Shown: positions 8,892 to 18,538, counted from the stretch's first letter. The stretch is 64,000 nucleotides of DNA from Caballeronia hypogeia (GCF_001544875.2 NZ_FCOA02000001.1:558001-622000); one strand, 5' to 3'. Numbers and translations: made by a program. The notes: generated by a model not told the origin, from the sequence alone.

Positions 8892-9784
8892 GGCGTCGCC
8901 GAGAGGCATCGCGCGAGCGTGTCCGCGTCCATGCGCGCGAGGTCGTCCTGATATTTGAGCAGCACCCCGAGGGTGTTCTGCACCGATTGCGGATCGAGCT
9001 CCGACACCGACAGCGCCGCGAGCGCCCGGCACCAGTCGATCGTCTCCGCGACGCCCGGCGCCTTGAACAGGTCCAGCGTGCGCAGTTCGTGCACGAACGC
9101 CACCGCGCGCTTTTGCAGCGCCTGCCCCGCTTCGGGCGCGCGCGCCGCGACGATCGCCAGCTCGACCTCGCGCTCCGGATAGCCGATCCATTGATAGAGG
9201 CAACGCCGCTTCAACGCGTCGTGCACCTCGCGCGTGCGGTTCGACGTCATCACGACGAGCGGCGGCCGCACGGCCCGCACCGTGCCGTACTCGGGAATCG
9301 ACACCTGAAAGTCCGACAGCAGTTCGAGCAGAAACGCTTCGAACGGCTCGTCGGCGCGATCGATTTCATCGATCAGCAACACGCGGCGCGCGTCGGGATT
9401 GTCGGGGTCGGGAAGCAAGGCCTGTAGCAGCGGTCGCTTCAGCAGAAACTCGCTGCGATACAGCGAGTCGTTCGAAGGCGTCTCGCCCGTGGCCTCGGCC
9501 AGCCGCAACGCCATGATCTGGCGCGGATAGTCCCATTCATACAGCGCGCTCGCCGTGTCCAGACCCTCGTAGCACTGCAGACGCAAGAGCGTCGTGCCGC
9601 ACAAACCCGCTGCGGCCTTCGCCAGCTCGGTCTTGCCGACACCCGGCTCGCCTTCGAGGAACAAGGGCCGCTGCATCCTGAACGCGAGAAACAGCGCCGT
9701 CGCGAGCTCGCGGTTCGCGAAGTAGCGCTGCTCGCGCAAACGCGCGAGTGTCTCGTCGATGGATTGCGGCTCTTTCACCGGCAT
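8888..9784 (-). CDS. coxD: MoxR/CoxD family AAA+ ATPase
   Basis: A 298-residue MoxR-type AAA+ ATPase. The Walker A motif GEPGVGKT is at residues 45-52, Walker B (VLLIDEIDRAD) at about 135-145, and a sensor-1 region reads VVMTSNRTRE. Such ATPases work as metallo-chaperones together with a VWA partner, which here is the next gene (ATGA overlap). Its place inside the cox operon indicates a role in loading or remodelling the Mo hydroxylase. The start lacks a clear ribosome-binding site and follows the coxM stop by 6 bp, suggesting coupling. Confidence 0.93.
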   Translation of the reverse strand: MPVKEPQSIDETLARLREQRYFANRELATALFLAFRMQRPLFLEGEPGVGKTELAKAAAGLCGTTLLRLQCYEGLDTASALYEWDYPRQIMALRLAEATGETPSNDSLYRSEFLLKRPLLQALLPDPDNPDARRVLLIDEIDRADEPFEAFLLELLSDFQVSIPEYGTVRAVRPPLVVMTSNRTREVHDALKRRCLYQWIGYPEREVELAIVAARAPEAGQALQKRAVAFVHELRTLDLFKAPGVAETIDWCRALAALSVSELDPQSVQNTLGVLLKYQDDLARMDADTLARCLSATP

Positions 9785-9790
9785 CGCGAG

Positions 9791-10594
9791 CTAGAACGAC
9801 ATCGCCCGTTCGATCGCCCGGCCCGCGAGCACCGGAATCAGATGCGCGCGATATTCGGCGCTCGCGTGCATGTCCTCGTTGAGCTCGTCGGGCGCGATCG
9901 TCACGCCGCGCGCCGACGCCACCGAGAAGTCCTTCGACAACGCCGCCTCCAGTGCGGCCGGGCGAAACACCGAAGACGCGGCGCCCGTCACGCCGACGCG
10001 CACGCTGCCGTCCCTGAACTTCGCGACGAACACGCCAACGAGCGCGAAGTGCGACGCCGGATTGCGAAACTTCTCGTAACCCGCGCGCTCGGCCAGCGGA
10101 AACTCGACCGCGACGATCAGTTCATCGGGTTCGAGCGCGGTCGTGTACATGTCGATGAAGAAGTCGTCCGCGCCGATGCGCCGTCTGTCCGTCACGACCG
10201 TCGCGTTGAGCGCGAGCACGGCGGACGGATAGCACGCGGCGGGATCGTCGTTGGCAAGCGAGCCGCCGATCGTGCCGCGCTCGCGCACCTGCCGGTCGCC
10301 GATACGGCCCGCGAGATCGGCGAGGCCGGGCAGCGCCTTCTTCACATCCGCGTTCGATGCGACATCCGCATGGCACACCGCACCGCCGATCGTCAGCTTG
10401 TCGGCATCGAGCGTGACGCTTTTCATCGACTGGATGCGCGTGACGTCGATCAGCGCGGAAGGCTGCGCGAGGCGCAGGCGCATGGTCGGCAAGAGGCTCT
10501 GGCCGCCCCCGAGGAACTTGGCGTCGCCGTCGGCGGACAGCGCCGTGACCGCTGCCTTCGCTTCGTCGGGACGTTGATAGTCGAATGAGTACAT
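9791..10594 (-). CDS. coxM: Molybdenum hydroxylase FAD-binding subunit (CoxM-like)
   Basis: A 267-residue FAD-binding medium subunit of the xanthine dehydrogenase/CO dehydrogenase family. The flavin-contact motif GGGQSLLPTMRLRLAQP lies near residues 30-47, and the second motif TIGGSLANDDPAACYP is in the middle. The C-terminal CODH flavoprotein domain follows. It transfers electrons from the iron-sulfur subunit to an acceptor. An AAGGAGACC element lies just before the ATG. It is the third gene of the operon, 15 bp after coxL. Confidence 0.95.
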   Translation of the reverse strand: MYSFDYQRPDEAKAAVTALSADGDAKFLGGGQSLLPTMRLRLAQPSALIDVTRIQSMKSVTLDADKLTIGGAVCHADVASNADVKKALPGLADLAGRIGDRQVRERGTIGGSLANDDPAACYPSAVLALNATVVTDRRRIGADDFFIDMYTTALEPDELIVAVEFPLAERAGYEKFRNPASHFALVGVFVAKFRDGSVRVGVTGAASSVFRPAALEAALSKDFSVASARGVTIAPDELNEDMHASAEYRAHLIPVLAGRAIERAMSF

Positions 10595-10609
10595 ACCGGT
10601 CTCCTTGGC

Positions 10610-12991
10610 TCAGGCGTGTTGAGCGTTGCGCATCGCGGTCCAGACCCGATGGGGCGTCGCGGGCATCTGCAAGTCCTTCACGCCCAGCGGCGCGAGCGCG
10701 TCGAGAATCGCGTTGATGACCGCCGGCGGCGAGCCGATTGCGCCCGCTTCGCCGCAGCCCTTCACGCCCAGCGGATTGTGCGTGCACGGCGTGCCCTTCG
10801 CGGTTTCCACCGTGAAGTTCGGCAGGTCGATCGCGTGCGGCATCGCGTAGTCCATGAACGAGCCGGAGAGCAACTGGCCGGTGCTGTCGTCGTACACGCA
10901 GCGCTCCAGCATCGCCTGGCCGATGCCCTGCCCCAGCCCGCCGTGCACTTGCCCTTCGACGATCATCGGATTGATCACGTTGCCGAAGTCGTCGACCGCC
11001 GTGAACTGCTGGATGCGCGTTTCGCCGGTGTCCTGATCGACTTCGACCTCGCACACATACGCGCCCGACGGATACGTGAAGTTGGTCGGATCGTAGAACG
11101 CGTTCTCGTTGAGGCCCGGCTCCATCTGATCGAGCGGGAAGTTGTGCGGCACATATGCGGCGAGCGAGACGTCGACGAAAGTCTTGGTGCGGTCCGTGCC
11201 CGCGACGCGGAACACACCGTCCTTGAACTCGATGTCCTCCGCCGCCGCTTCGAGCAGATGCGCGGCGATCTTCTTCGCCTTCGCTTCGACCTTGTCGAGC
11301 GCCTTCATGATCGCCGAACCGCCGACCGAGATCGAACGCGAGCCATACGTGCCCATGCCGAACGGAATGCGGCCGGTGTCGCCGTGAATCACTTCGACGT
11401 TTTCGATCGACATGCCGAGCCGGTCCGCGACCACTTGCGCGAAGGTCGTCTCGTGACCCTGACCGTGGCTGTGCGAACCGGTGAACACGGTGACGGAGCC
11501 GGTCGGATGCACGCGCACTTCGCCCGCTTCGAACAGGCCGGCACGCGCGCCCAGCGCGCCCGCCACGTTCGACGGCGCGAGCCCGCACGCCTCGATGTAG
11601 CACGAATAGCCGATGCCGCGCAGCTTGCCCTTCTGCTTCGATTCCTCGCGCCGCGCAGCGAATCCCGCGACGTCCGCAAGCTCCAGCGCGCGATTCAGGC
11701 ACGCGTCGTAATCGCCGGTGTCGTAAGTGAGTCCGACCGGCGTCGCATAGGGAAACTCGCGGATGAAGTTACGGCGCCGCAATTCCACCGGATCGATGTT
11801 CAGCTCGCGCGCCGCTGTTTCCACGAGGCGCTCGACGACGTATGTCGCCTCGGGCCGGCCCGCGCCGCGATACGCGTCGACCGGCACGGTGTTCGTGAAC
11901 ACCGCTTTCACTTCGGCGTAGATCGCGGGCGTCGCGTATTGCCCGGCGAGCAGCGTCGCGTAGAGCACGGTCGGAATGGACGATGCGAACGTCGACAGAT
12001 ACGCGCCCATGTTCGCCGTCGTATGCACGCGCATGCCGATGAACTTGCCGTCCTTGTCGATCGCGAGTTCGGCCTTGGTAACGTGATCGCGGCCGTGCGC
12101 GTCGGAGAGAAATGCTTCGGAGCGCTCGGCGGTCCACTTGATCGGCCGCCCCACTTTCTTCGATGCCCACGTCAGCGCGACATCCTCGGGATACAGAAAA
12201 ATCTTCGAGCCGAAGCCGCCGCCGACATCCGGCGCGATCACGCGCAGCTTCGACTCCGGAAGTTGCAGCACGAACGCCGCCATCAGCAGGCGCTCGACGT
12301 GCGGATTCTGATTCGCGACATAGACCGTATAGCTGTCGTCGTGCTTCGAGTAGCTCGCGTTCACGGCGCGCGGCTCGATCGCGTTCGGCACGAGGCGCTG
12401 GTTCACGATATCGAGCGTCGTCACATGCGCCGCCTGCGCGAACGCGGCGTCGGTCGCGGCCTTGTCGCCGTGGCCCCAGTTGTAGCAGACGTTGTTCGGC
12501 ACGCTGTCGTGCACCAGCGGCTGCCCCGCGTCCGACGCGGTGCCGGTCGCGACCACGGCGGGCAGTTCGTCGTAATCGACTTCGATCAGCTCGAGCGCAT
12601 CCTTCGCTTCCTTGATCGATTCCGCGACGACCAGCGCGACCTGATCGCCCACGTGCAGCACCTTGTCGTGCGCGATCACCGGATGCGGCGGCTCGTGCAT
12701 CGGCGAGCCGTCGGTGCTGTGGATCAGCCAGCCGCACGGCAAGCCGCCGACGTTCTCGCCCGCCATGTCCTTGCCCGTGAAGATGCCGATCACGCCGGGC
12801 GACTTCATCGCGGCTGCCGTATCGATGCTTTTGATCTTCGCGTGCGCGTGCGGCGAACGCAGGAACACGCCGTAGCTCTGGCGCGGCATGACGACGTCGT
12901 CGGTGTACTGGCCGGCGCCCGTCAGGAAGCGATAGTCTTCCTTGCGCTTCACGCCAGCGCCGATCATTTTCTGTTGCTCAGGGGCATTCAT
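10610..12991 (-). CDS. coxL: Molybdenum hydroxylase large subunit (form II CoxL-like)
   Basis: A 793-residue molybdopterin-binding subunit with the aldehyde oxidase/xanthine dehydrogenase a/b hammerhead (residues 15-130) and the Mo-cofactor domains after it. VGGGFGSK is at 256-263, and the proposed catalytic glutamate of GCGEAG is Glu748. The active-site loop reads AYRGAGR at 373-379. This is the form II sequence; genuine CO-oxidising form I CoxL has AYRCSFR, with a copper-ligating cysteine. The enzyme therefore probably oxidises another substrate, or CO only poorly. CAGGAGACC precedes the ATG. It forms a trimer unit with coxS and coxM. Confidence 0.95.
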   Translation of the reverse strand: MNAPEQQKMIGAGVKRKEDYRFLTGAGQYTDDVVMPRQSYGVFLRSPHAHAKIKSIDTAAAMKSPGVIGIFTGKDMAGENVGGLPCGWLIHSTDGSPMHEPPHPVIAHDKVLHVGDQVALVVAESIKEAKDALELIEVDYDELPAVVATGTASDAGQPLVHDSVPNNVCYNWGHGDKAATDAAFAQAAHVTTLDIVNQRLVPNAIEPRAVNASYSKHDDSYTVYVANQNPHVERLLMAAFVLQLPESKLRVIAPDVGGGFGSKIFLYPEDVALTWASKKVGRPIKWTAERSEAFLSDAHGRDHVTKAELAIDKDGKFIGMRVHTTANMGAYLSTFASSIPTVLYATLLAGQYATPAIYAEVKAVFTNTVPVDAYRGAGRPEATYVVERLVETAARELNIDPVELRRRNFIREFPYATPVGLTYDTGDYDACLNRALELADVAGFAARREESKQKGKLRGIGYSCYIEACGLAPSNVAGALGARAGLFEAGEVRVHPTGSVTVFTGSHSHGQGHETTFAQVVADRLGMSIENVEVIHGDTGRIPFGMGTYGSRSISVGGSAIMKALDKVEAKAKKIAAHLLEAAAEDIEFKDGVFRVAGTDRTKTFVDVSLAAYVPHNFPLDQMEPGLNENAFYDPTNFTYPSGAYVCEVEVDQDTGETRIQQFTAVDDFGNVINPMIVEGQVHGGLGQGIGQAMLERCVYDDSTGQLLSGSFMDYAMPHAIDLPNFTVETAKGTPCTHNPLGVKGCGEAGAIGSPPAVINAILDALAPLGVKDLQMPATPHRVWTAMRNAQHA

Positions 12992-13047
12992 CGCGGTCTC
13001 CTGTTAAAGGCGCGATTCATCGTTTCGGAGGGAATCTGGCGACGCGT

Positions 13048-13524
13048 TCAGGCGCTGGCTTTCATGGCCTGCGCGCCCTGGAGAACCGCTTTGACGATGT
13101 TGTGATAGCCCGTGCAGCGACACAGATTGCCGTCGAGCTGTTCGCGCACTTCCTCTTCGGAAAGATCGGGCGATTGCGCCGCGAGCGCCGACGCGCTCAT
13201 CACCATGCCCGGCGTGCAGAAGCCGCATTGCAGGCCGTGACATTCCTTGAACGCCGCCTGCATCGGATGAAGCTGGCCGTCCTTGGCCATGCCTTCGATG
13301 GTTGTTACGTCCATGCCCTCGGCTTGCGCGGCGAGGATGTTGCACGACTTGATCGCGCGGCCATTCAGATGGACGGTGCACGCGCCGCACTGCGCGGTGT
13401 CGCAGCCCACGTGCGTGCCGGTGAGGCCGAGTTGTTCGCGGAGAAACTGGACGAGCAGAAGATGCGGTTCGACGGTGGCGGTCACGGCTTTCCCGTTGAC
13501 CGTCAGGCTGATGCTGAGCGCCAT
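13048..13524 (-). CDS. coxS: Molybdenum hydroxylase 2Fe-2S subunit (CoxS-like)
   Basis: A 158-residue two-cluster iron-sulfur subunit. The plant-type ferredoxin domain has Cys41, 46, 49 and 61. The helical [2Fe-2S] domain has Cys100, 103, 135 and 137 (CGFC and CRC motifs). It passes electrons from the Mo site in the large subunit to FAD in CoxM. It is the first gene of the operon. The ATG at 13524 is chosen because AGGAGACAG lies about 8 nt upstream; a GTG at 13530 would be too close to that site. The same AGGAGACAG is perfectly complementary to the small RNA encoded near 34.35 kb. Confidence 0.95.
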   Translation of the reverse strand: MALSISLTVNGKAVTATVEPHLLLVQFLREQLGLTGTHVGCDTAQCGACTVHLNGRAIKSCNILAAQAEGMDVTTIEGMAKDGQLHPMQAAFKECHGLQCGFCTPGMVMSASALAAQSPDLSEEEVREQLDGNLCRCTGYHNIVKAVLQGAQAMKASA

Positions 13525-13769
13525 TTTCACTGTCTCCTATGCGACCAGAGTGGGCGCTTCAGCGCCTTACTCGCGTCTCATGCAATTGACTTGCTGTGGG
13601 ATTGACCAGCCTTGCGCCACGCACCTGCCATCTGCCGCCGTGAGCGTTCAGCCGGAACTGGTGTGATGTGATTGTGACATTGAGTAAAACACAAATCGGC
13701 GGGCGTCGCCATTGGCGCGAACGTCCGTCCCAATTCGTCCATCGGCGCGCCGCGAGTCCGGCAAATGCG

Positions 13770-13794
13770 AAGCGCCGCCTCGAGGGCGGCGCTT
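13770..13794. terminator. GC-rich hairpin with a short plus-strand T-run
   Basis: A perfect 10-bp stem (aagcgccgcc / ggcggcgctt) with a 5-nt loop lies between the permease stop at 13816 and coxS. The short T-run follows on the plus strand, but both flanking genes are on the minus strand, where no T-run follows. It may slow polymerase leaving the permease gene, yet it is not a textbook terminator in that direction. Confidence 0.4.
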
Positions 13795-13815
13795 TTGCCT
13801 TTCGAACCTGGACGC

Positions 13816-15270
13816 TCAGTGCGTCACGGTCTCATGTTTTTTCGCGGCCGCCGATGCCGCGGCGCCCGGCGTTTCGAGCGGCGCGCGCCCGAGCACCGAA
13901 TGACGGCGCGAGTACAGGAAGTAGATCGCCAGGCCGATCACGAGCCATATGGCGAACGCGATCCACGTCATCGCCTGGAGATTGATCATCAGGAATAGGC
14001 ACGACGCCACCGCCAGAACCGGCACGACGGGCACGCCCGGACAGCGGAACGCGCGCGGCAGATCCGGGTGCGTGCGGCGCAAGATCAGCACGGCGATGGA
14101 AACCATCGAAAACGCGGCGAGCGTGCCGATGTTGATCAGTTCTGCGAGCACATTGAGCGGCACGAGTGCGCCGATCAGCCCGAAAAAGATGCCGACGATC
14201 CAGGTCGTGAGGAAGGGCGTCGAGAAGCGCGGATGCACCTTCGAGAGCCGCGCGGGCAACAGGCCGTCGCGCGACATCGCGTAAATGATGCGCGTCTGAC
14301 CGTAGCTCATCACGAGGATAACGGTGAGCATGCCGAGCACCGCGCCCAGGTCGATGAAGCCCGCGACCCAGTTCTGTCCCGCGACCTGCAGCGCGAAGGA
14401 AACCGGATGCGGATTGTTCGCGAACTGCGCCGCCGGAACGATGCCCGTCACGACCGCCGCGACCGCCACGTACAGCACCGCGCACACGGCGAGCGACGAG
14501 ATGATGCCGATGGGCAGATCGCGCTTCGGATTCTTCACTTCCTCCGCCGCCGACGACACCGAATCGAAGCCGATGAACGCGAAGAACATCACGGCGGCCG
14601 CGCCGAACACGCCGGACCAGCCGTTCGGCATGAACGGATGCCAGTTCGCCGGCTTGACGTGGAACACGCCCACCGCGATCACCAGCAGCACGACCGTCAC
14701 CTTGATCGCGACCATGATGTTGTTCACGCGCGTCGATTCCTTCACGCCGACCGACAGCAGCCACGTGATGAGCATCATCACGAGGAACGCGGGCAGGTTG
14801 AAGAACGTCGCGTGACCGGGCAGGGCGCCGGGCGCGGCGGTGAGCGCGGTGGGCAGCGAAATGCCGAAGCCCGCCAGGAGCGATTGCAGATAGCCCGACC
14901 AGCCGACCGACACGGCGGAAGTCGCAAGCCCATACTCCAGCATCAGATCCCAGCCGATGATCCATGCGGCGAGTTCGCCGAGCGTTGCGTAGGAATACGT
15001 GTAGATGGAGCCGGCGACGGGAATCGTCGATGAGAATTCGGCGTAGGCGAGGGCGGCGAAGCAGCACGCGATCGCCGCGACGATGAACGAAACCATGAGA
15101 GCCGGCCCGGCCTGCACGGCGCCGGTGCCGGTGAGCACGAAGATCCCCGTGCCGATGATCGCCCCGATGCCGAGGAACGTCAGATCGAGGGCGCCGAGCG
15201 TCTTCTTGAGCGACGTGCTGTGCGCGCCGGCCAGCATGTGCTCGATGTTTTTCTTGCGGAACAACGACAT
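13816..15270 (-). CDS. APC family amino acid permease
   Basis: A 484-residue amino acid-polyamine-organocation transporter with about 12 membrane helices. The first helix holds the unwound-substrate motif (FLGIGAIIGTGIFVLTGTGA). The N-terminal leader MSLFRKKNIEHMLAG and the EFSSTIPVAGSIYTYSYATLGE segment resemble cationic amino acid permeases of the YfnA/CAT group. The specific substrate is not determined. An AAGGAG site 9 nt before the ATG supports the start at 15270. It is monocistronic. Confidence 0.92.
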   Translation of the reverse strand: MSLFRKKNIEHMLAGAHSTSLKKTLGALDLTFLGIGAIIGTGIFVLTGTGAVQAGPALMVSFIVAAIACCFAALAYAEFSSTIPVAGSIYTYSYATLGELAAWIIGWDLMLEYGLATSAVSVGWSGYLQSLLAGFGISLPTALTAAPGALPGHATFFNLPAFLVMMLITWLLSVGVKESTRVNNIMVAIKVTVVLLVIAVGVFHVKPANWHPFMPNGWSGVFGAAAVMFFAFIGFDSVSSAAEEVKNPKRDLPIGIISSLAVCAVLYVAVAAVVTGIVPAAQFANNPHPVSFALQVAGQNWVAGFIDLGAVLGMLTVILVMSYGQTRIIYAMSRDGLLPARLSKVHPRFSTPFLTTWIVGIFFGLIGALVPLNVLAELINIGTLAAFSMVSIAVLILRRTHPDLPRAFRCPGVPVVPVLAVASCLFLMINLQAMTWIAFAIWLVIGLAIYFLYSRRHSVLGRAPLETPGAAASAAAKKHETVTH

Positions 15271-15429
15271 TGCGATGAGTCTCCTTCTGGCGCGTGCGGG
15301 CGCCCCTGCTCAGGGAAAACCCGCTATTTTATCGGAGACTCGAAGATCGCCCAGAACTTGGGCATGTGGCGCACTATTGCGGCGATTATTGACAAAATCG
15401 CCGGATTTTATCTTGCGCGAGATAAATGC

Positions 15430-16083
15430 TTAACCGGCGATGGCCGGATTCATGTCGACGAGACGATTGCTCATCACGTAAAACGTCAGCTCCGCATTGT
15501 TGGCGAGCTTCATCTTTTCGAGCAGCCGCGCGCGATAGACGCTCACCGTTTTAACCGAAAGAGATAGGGCGTGCGCGATGTCGGTCAGCCGCTTTCCGGA
15601 CGCGAGCATGCAAAGCGTCTGATATTCGCGGTCCGACAGCTTTTCGTGCGGCAATCGGTCGGTATCGAGGGAAACGTAGGTCGCGAGCGCTTCGGCCATT
15701 TCCGGACTCACGTATTTGCGGCCCGCCGCGACCTGCTGGATCGCACCGATCATCAGCGCCGGGTCCGCCGTCTTCGACAGATAGCCCGACGCGCCTGCCT
15801 TCAGCGCGCGCACCGCGTACTGATCCTCGCGATACATCGAAAACATCAGCACCGGCAGGCGCGGCGACTCGCGCTTGATGCGCTTCAAAAGATCGATGCC
15901 GTTGATATCCGGCAGTGAAATATCGAGCATCGCGACATCGAGCGGGCGGCGCGCGGCGAGGGCGAGCGCTTGCATGCCGGTTTCCGCCTCCATCACCTCG
16001 GACGCGACGCCGCGCTCCACCAGCAATTGCGCGACGCCGCGGCGCACGATGCCGTGATCGTCGGCGAGCAGAATTCTGAGCAT
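15430..16083 (-). CDS. NarL/FixJ family response regulator
   Basis: A 217-residue response regulator. The receiver domain has acidic residues at 8-9, the phospho-acceptor Asp54 (AMLDISLPD) and the conserved Lys104 (YLSKTAD). The LuxR-type helix-turn-helix spans about 150-195 (LSDREYQTLCMLASGK, then SVKTVSVYR). The closest named types are UhpA/BvgA/NarL-like regulators. The gene lies 11 bp downstream of its histidine kinase gene, so the pair is co-transcribed. Target genes are not evident; the neighbouring permease is one candidate. Confidence 0.93.
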   Translation of the reverse strand: MLRILLADDHGIVRRGVAQLLVERGVASEVMEAETGMQALALAARRPLDVAMLDISLPDINGIDLLKRIKRESPRLPVLMFSMYREDQYAVRALKAGASGYLSKTADPALMIGAIQQVAAGRKYVSPEMAEALATYVSLDTDRLPHEKLSDREYQTLCMLASGKRLTDIAHALSLSVKTVSVYRARLLEKMKLANNAELTFYVMSNRLVDMNPAIAG

Positions 16084-16094
16084 CGCGGGCGGCC

Positions 16095-16955
16095 TCAGGC
16101 GTTCACCACGAGCGAGAACAGGCCTGGGCGCGCGGCCGTCCACGGCAGGCGCGCGCGCACAGTAGTGCCGGCGGGCTTGGCCGCCGCCACGCGCAAGGTT
16201 CCGCCAAGCGCCTCGCAGCGCGAGCGCATGCCGGAAATGCCGAAGCGTCCGCCCTTGCGTCGCGCGGCGGCGCTGATGCCGCAGCCGTCGTCGTCGACGG
16301 TGAGCGTCACGCCTTGTCCGTCGAGCGCGATGCTCACGCTCGCGCGCGCGGCGCCTGCGTGGCGCGCCACATTGCCGAGCGCTTCCTGCGCGACGCGAAA
16401 CAGCGCCAGCGACATGTCGTGCGACATGCGTTCCAGCCGGGCATCGGGCGGACAGATGAAATCGACGATGAGCCCCGCGCGCGTGCCGAAGCTCGTGGTC
16501 CAATCGGCGAGTGTGGCGGCGAAACCGGCATCGAAGGTCGGCGTCTGCAGGCCTTCCACCACGCGATGACTCGTCTCGCAGACTTCGGCGAGCGCCGCTC
16601 GCGCCTGCTGGAGCGCATCGGCGAGGGCGGCGGGCGCATCGGCGGGCAGCCAGTGACCGGCCCGCGCGAGCGCGAGATTGGCGACCGTGAGCGCGGCGCC
16701 GGTCGCGTCATGGAGGTCCTGCGCGAGCGCCTGGCGCGCGCGCTCTTCCGTGGCGGCGAGCAGCGCGGCAAGTTCCTGGACGCGGGCGGTGAGGCGCTGA
16801 ATCTGGCGATCGCCCTTGAGTTTGGCGTCGATCAGCGCGGAATAGGGTGAGGCGAACGACGCGCCGGAACATTCCGGCGCCGGTGACGGCACCCCGCGCA
16901 GCGGGGCGCGGCGAATCGGGCTCTCATCGAGCGAGACCATGGCCGACGGATTCAT
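16095..16955 (-). CDS. Soluble HisKA_3-type sensor histidine kinase
   Basis: A 286-residue kinase with no membrane segment. After a proline-rich N-terminus comes a coiled-coil-like region (about 45-75). The HisKA_3 dimerisation domain has phospho-acceptor His82 in QDLHDATGAA, and the HATPase domain shows an N-box (ALGNVARHAG), DDDGCGI and RFGISGMRSR. It should phosphorylate the NarL-type regulator encoded just downstream. No known sensory domain is visible, so the input signal is either cytoplasmic or delivered by a partner. A GAGG ribosome-binding site lies 7 nt before the ATG. Confidence 0.9.
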   Translation of the reverse strand: MNPSAMVSLDESPIRRAPLRGVPSPAPECSGASFASPYSALIDAKLKGDRQIQRLTARVQELAALLAATEERARQALAQDLHDATGAALTVANLALARAGHWLPADAPAALADALQQARAALAEVCETSHRVVEGLQTPTFDAGFAATLADWTTSFGTRAGLIVDFICPPDARLERMSHDMSLALFRVAQEALGNVARHAGAARASVSIALDGQGVTLTVDDDGCGISAAARRKGGRFGISGMRSRCEALGGTLRVAAAKPAGTTVRARLPWTAARPGLFSLVVNA

Positions 16956-17247
16956 TCACTATCCTCGCATTGAGCGCAACTGGAGCTACGTCCTCGGGCG
17001 TTATCACGAGCGGCGTAACTGAATTTACACTCTGTAACATCGAAGGCGGACCACGCGGTCGCGCGCGCCGTCTCAAAGTAAACGCATCATATCTCAAAAA
17101 TATTATAAATCCATGTCAGACAAGGCCTGAGCTGACGAACTTCATGTCGTTTGCCAAGTTTCCTGCATCAAATGCGTAGGAAAAATACCTACCGACGACG
17201 CCCGATTTGTAACAAGGCCGCGCGCGTCACGCTTTCGCCAGGCGAAA
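16956..17247. other. Intergenic promoter region of the kinase/regulator pair
   Basis: A gap between the histidine kinase start and the fpr terminator. It contains an AT-rich block at about 17075-17115, probably the promoter of the minus-strand two-component operon. No ORF with coding character or strong palindrome was seen. Confidence 0.4.
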
Positions 17248-17276
17248 AAAAACCGGAGCGCGAAGCTCCGGTTTTT
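17248..17276 (-). terminator. Rho-independent terminator of fpr
   Basis: A stem of CCGGAGC / GCTCCGG (17253-17259 and 17265-17271) with a 5-nt loop is flanked by an A-run on one side and a T-run on the other, so it works in both directions. It lies 18 bp after the fpr stop codon. Confidence 0.9.
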
Positions 17277-17294
17277 GCAAACGCGCTGAATCGA

Positions 17295-18065
17295 TCAGCC
17301 GACGAATGCCTTTTCCACGACGTAGTGACCCGGATGGTTGTTGCTGCCTTCCTGGAAGCCCATTGCGTCGAGCAGTTCGCGGGTGTCGCGCAGCATGTGC
17401 GGGCTGCCGCAGAGCATGACGCGGTCGTTTTCGATCGAGAACGGCTCGACCGCGAGATCCGCGAACAACTTCTTCGTCTCGATCAGATCGGTGATGCGGC
17501 CGCGGTTCGCGAATTCCTCGCGCGTGACGGTCGGGTAATAGATCAGCTTCTCCGAGACGATCTCGCCGATATGCTCGTGCGCCGGCAAGTGCTCGGTGAT
17601 GAAATCCTTGTACGCGAGTTCGTCGACGAAACGGCAGGTGTGCGTCAGGACGATCTTCTCGTAGCGGTCGTAAACTTCCGGGTCCTTGATGATCGACATG
17701 AACGGCGCGAGACCCGTGCCGGTGGACAGCAGCCACAGCGTCTTGCCGGGCAGCAGGTTGTCGGCGACGAGCGTGCCCGTCGGCTTCTTGCCGATCAGCA
17801 CCGGATCGCCGACCTTCAGGTGTTGCAGACGCGAGGTGAGCGGGCCATCGGGAACCTTGATGCTCAGAAATTCGAGATGCTCTTCGTAGTTCGCGCTCGC
17901 GAGGCTATAAGCGCGCAGCAGCGGCTTGCCGTCGACTTCGAGGCCCACCATCGTGAACTGGCCGTTCTCGAAGCGGAACGCGCTGTCGCGGGTGCAGGTG
18001 AAACTGAAAAGCGTGTCGGTCCAGTGATGGACGCTCAGAACGGTTTGAGGATTAAGGTTGCTCAT
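17295..18065 (-). CDS. fpr: Ferredoxin/flavodoxin--NADP+ reductase
   Basis: A 256-residue bacterial-type FNR (class I Fpr). The FAD-binding motif RAYSLAS is near residues 51-57. The NADP-binding segment TGTGLAPFMSI is near 115-125. The C-terminus ends VVEKAFVG, typical of the proteobacterial subclass that is induced by oxidative stress. It exchanges electrons between NADPH and ferredoxin or flavodoxin in the cytoplasm. No LysR-type FinR regulator gene is adjacent. Two tandem AACTGTGC repeats lie just upstream of the start. Confidence 0.96.
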   Translation of the reverse strand: MSNLNPQTVLSVHHWTDTLFSFTCTRDSAFRFENGQFTMVGLEVDGKPLLRAYSLASANYEEHLEFLSIKVPDGPLTSRLQHLKVGDPVLIGKKPTGTLVADNLLPGKTLWLLSTGTGLAPFMSIIKDPEVYDRYEKIVLTHTCRFVDELAYKDFITEHLPAHEHIGEIVSEKLIYYPTVTREEFANRGRITDLIETKKLFADLAVEPFSIENDRVMLCGSPHMLRDTRELLDAMGFQEGSNNHPGHYVVEKAFVG

Positions 18066-18538
18066 GGCTTCTTGAACTGTGCTTTAACTGTGCGAAAGCG
18101 GTGACGCTCAGACCGCTCGCGGCTGACTGCGAACGCGCCAGTAAGGCGCTGCGCTGCGCGATAGAACGATCGATTGGTATTGCCGCGAGTTCGATGCGAG
18201 TTCGACGCACGAGGCATGCGATCCACGCCGCGCCTTGCGTGAACATCGCGCGAAAAAACCAGACAGCCCGGCGCAATCGACTATTTTAACCCGATAGCCG
18301 GTCGGCGTCGTCGGGCGCCGCGTGAAACGCAGTAGCGGCAAAGGCGCGCACGCGGGCCTCGTGGGCGAACGTGCGTGCTGAATTGAAGTCTCTGGCTGGC
18401 GAAACGCTGGCTGCGAGCGGCTTTCCGCGAGCATCGAAATCTCTGCCGGAAAACCACCGAGCCAGCATGATAGCAACGGAACCCGCTCTATCCCGAAATA
18501 CCCTTTCCGAAGAAAGGCTTGGCGCACGTTCGCCGCGC
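18066..18538. other. 473-bp intergenic region between fpr and aldo/keto reductase
   Basis: No ORF here has convincing coding character: the open frames are short, arginine-rich and mutually overlapping. The fpr-proximal end has direct repeats AACTGTGC at 18075-18082 and 18086-18093, spaced 11 bp apart. The centre contains a small AT-rich spot (18280-18292). No terminator with a T-run was found after the aldo/keto reductase gene. Confidence 0.4.

Noticed and set aside
10616..13105. Very long open frame opposite coxL
   Set aside because: It is an Arg/His-rich shadow frame of GC-rich coding DNA. The minus strand encodes a well-recognised molybdenum hydroxylase with all motifs.
18101..18289. Short open frames between fpr and the aldo/keto reductase gene
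   Set aside because: Short, mutually overlapping and arginine-rich, without ribosome-binding sites.
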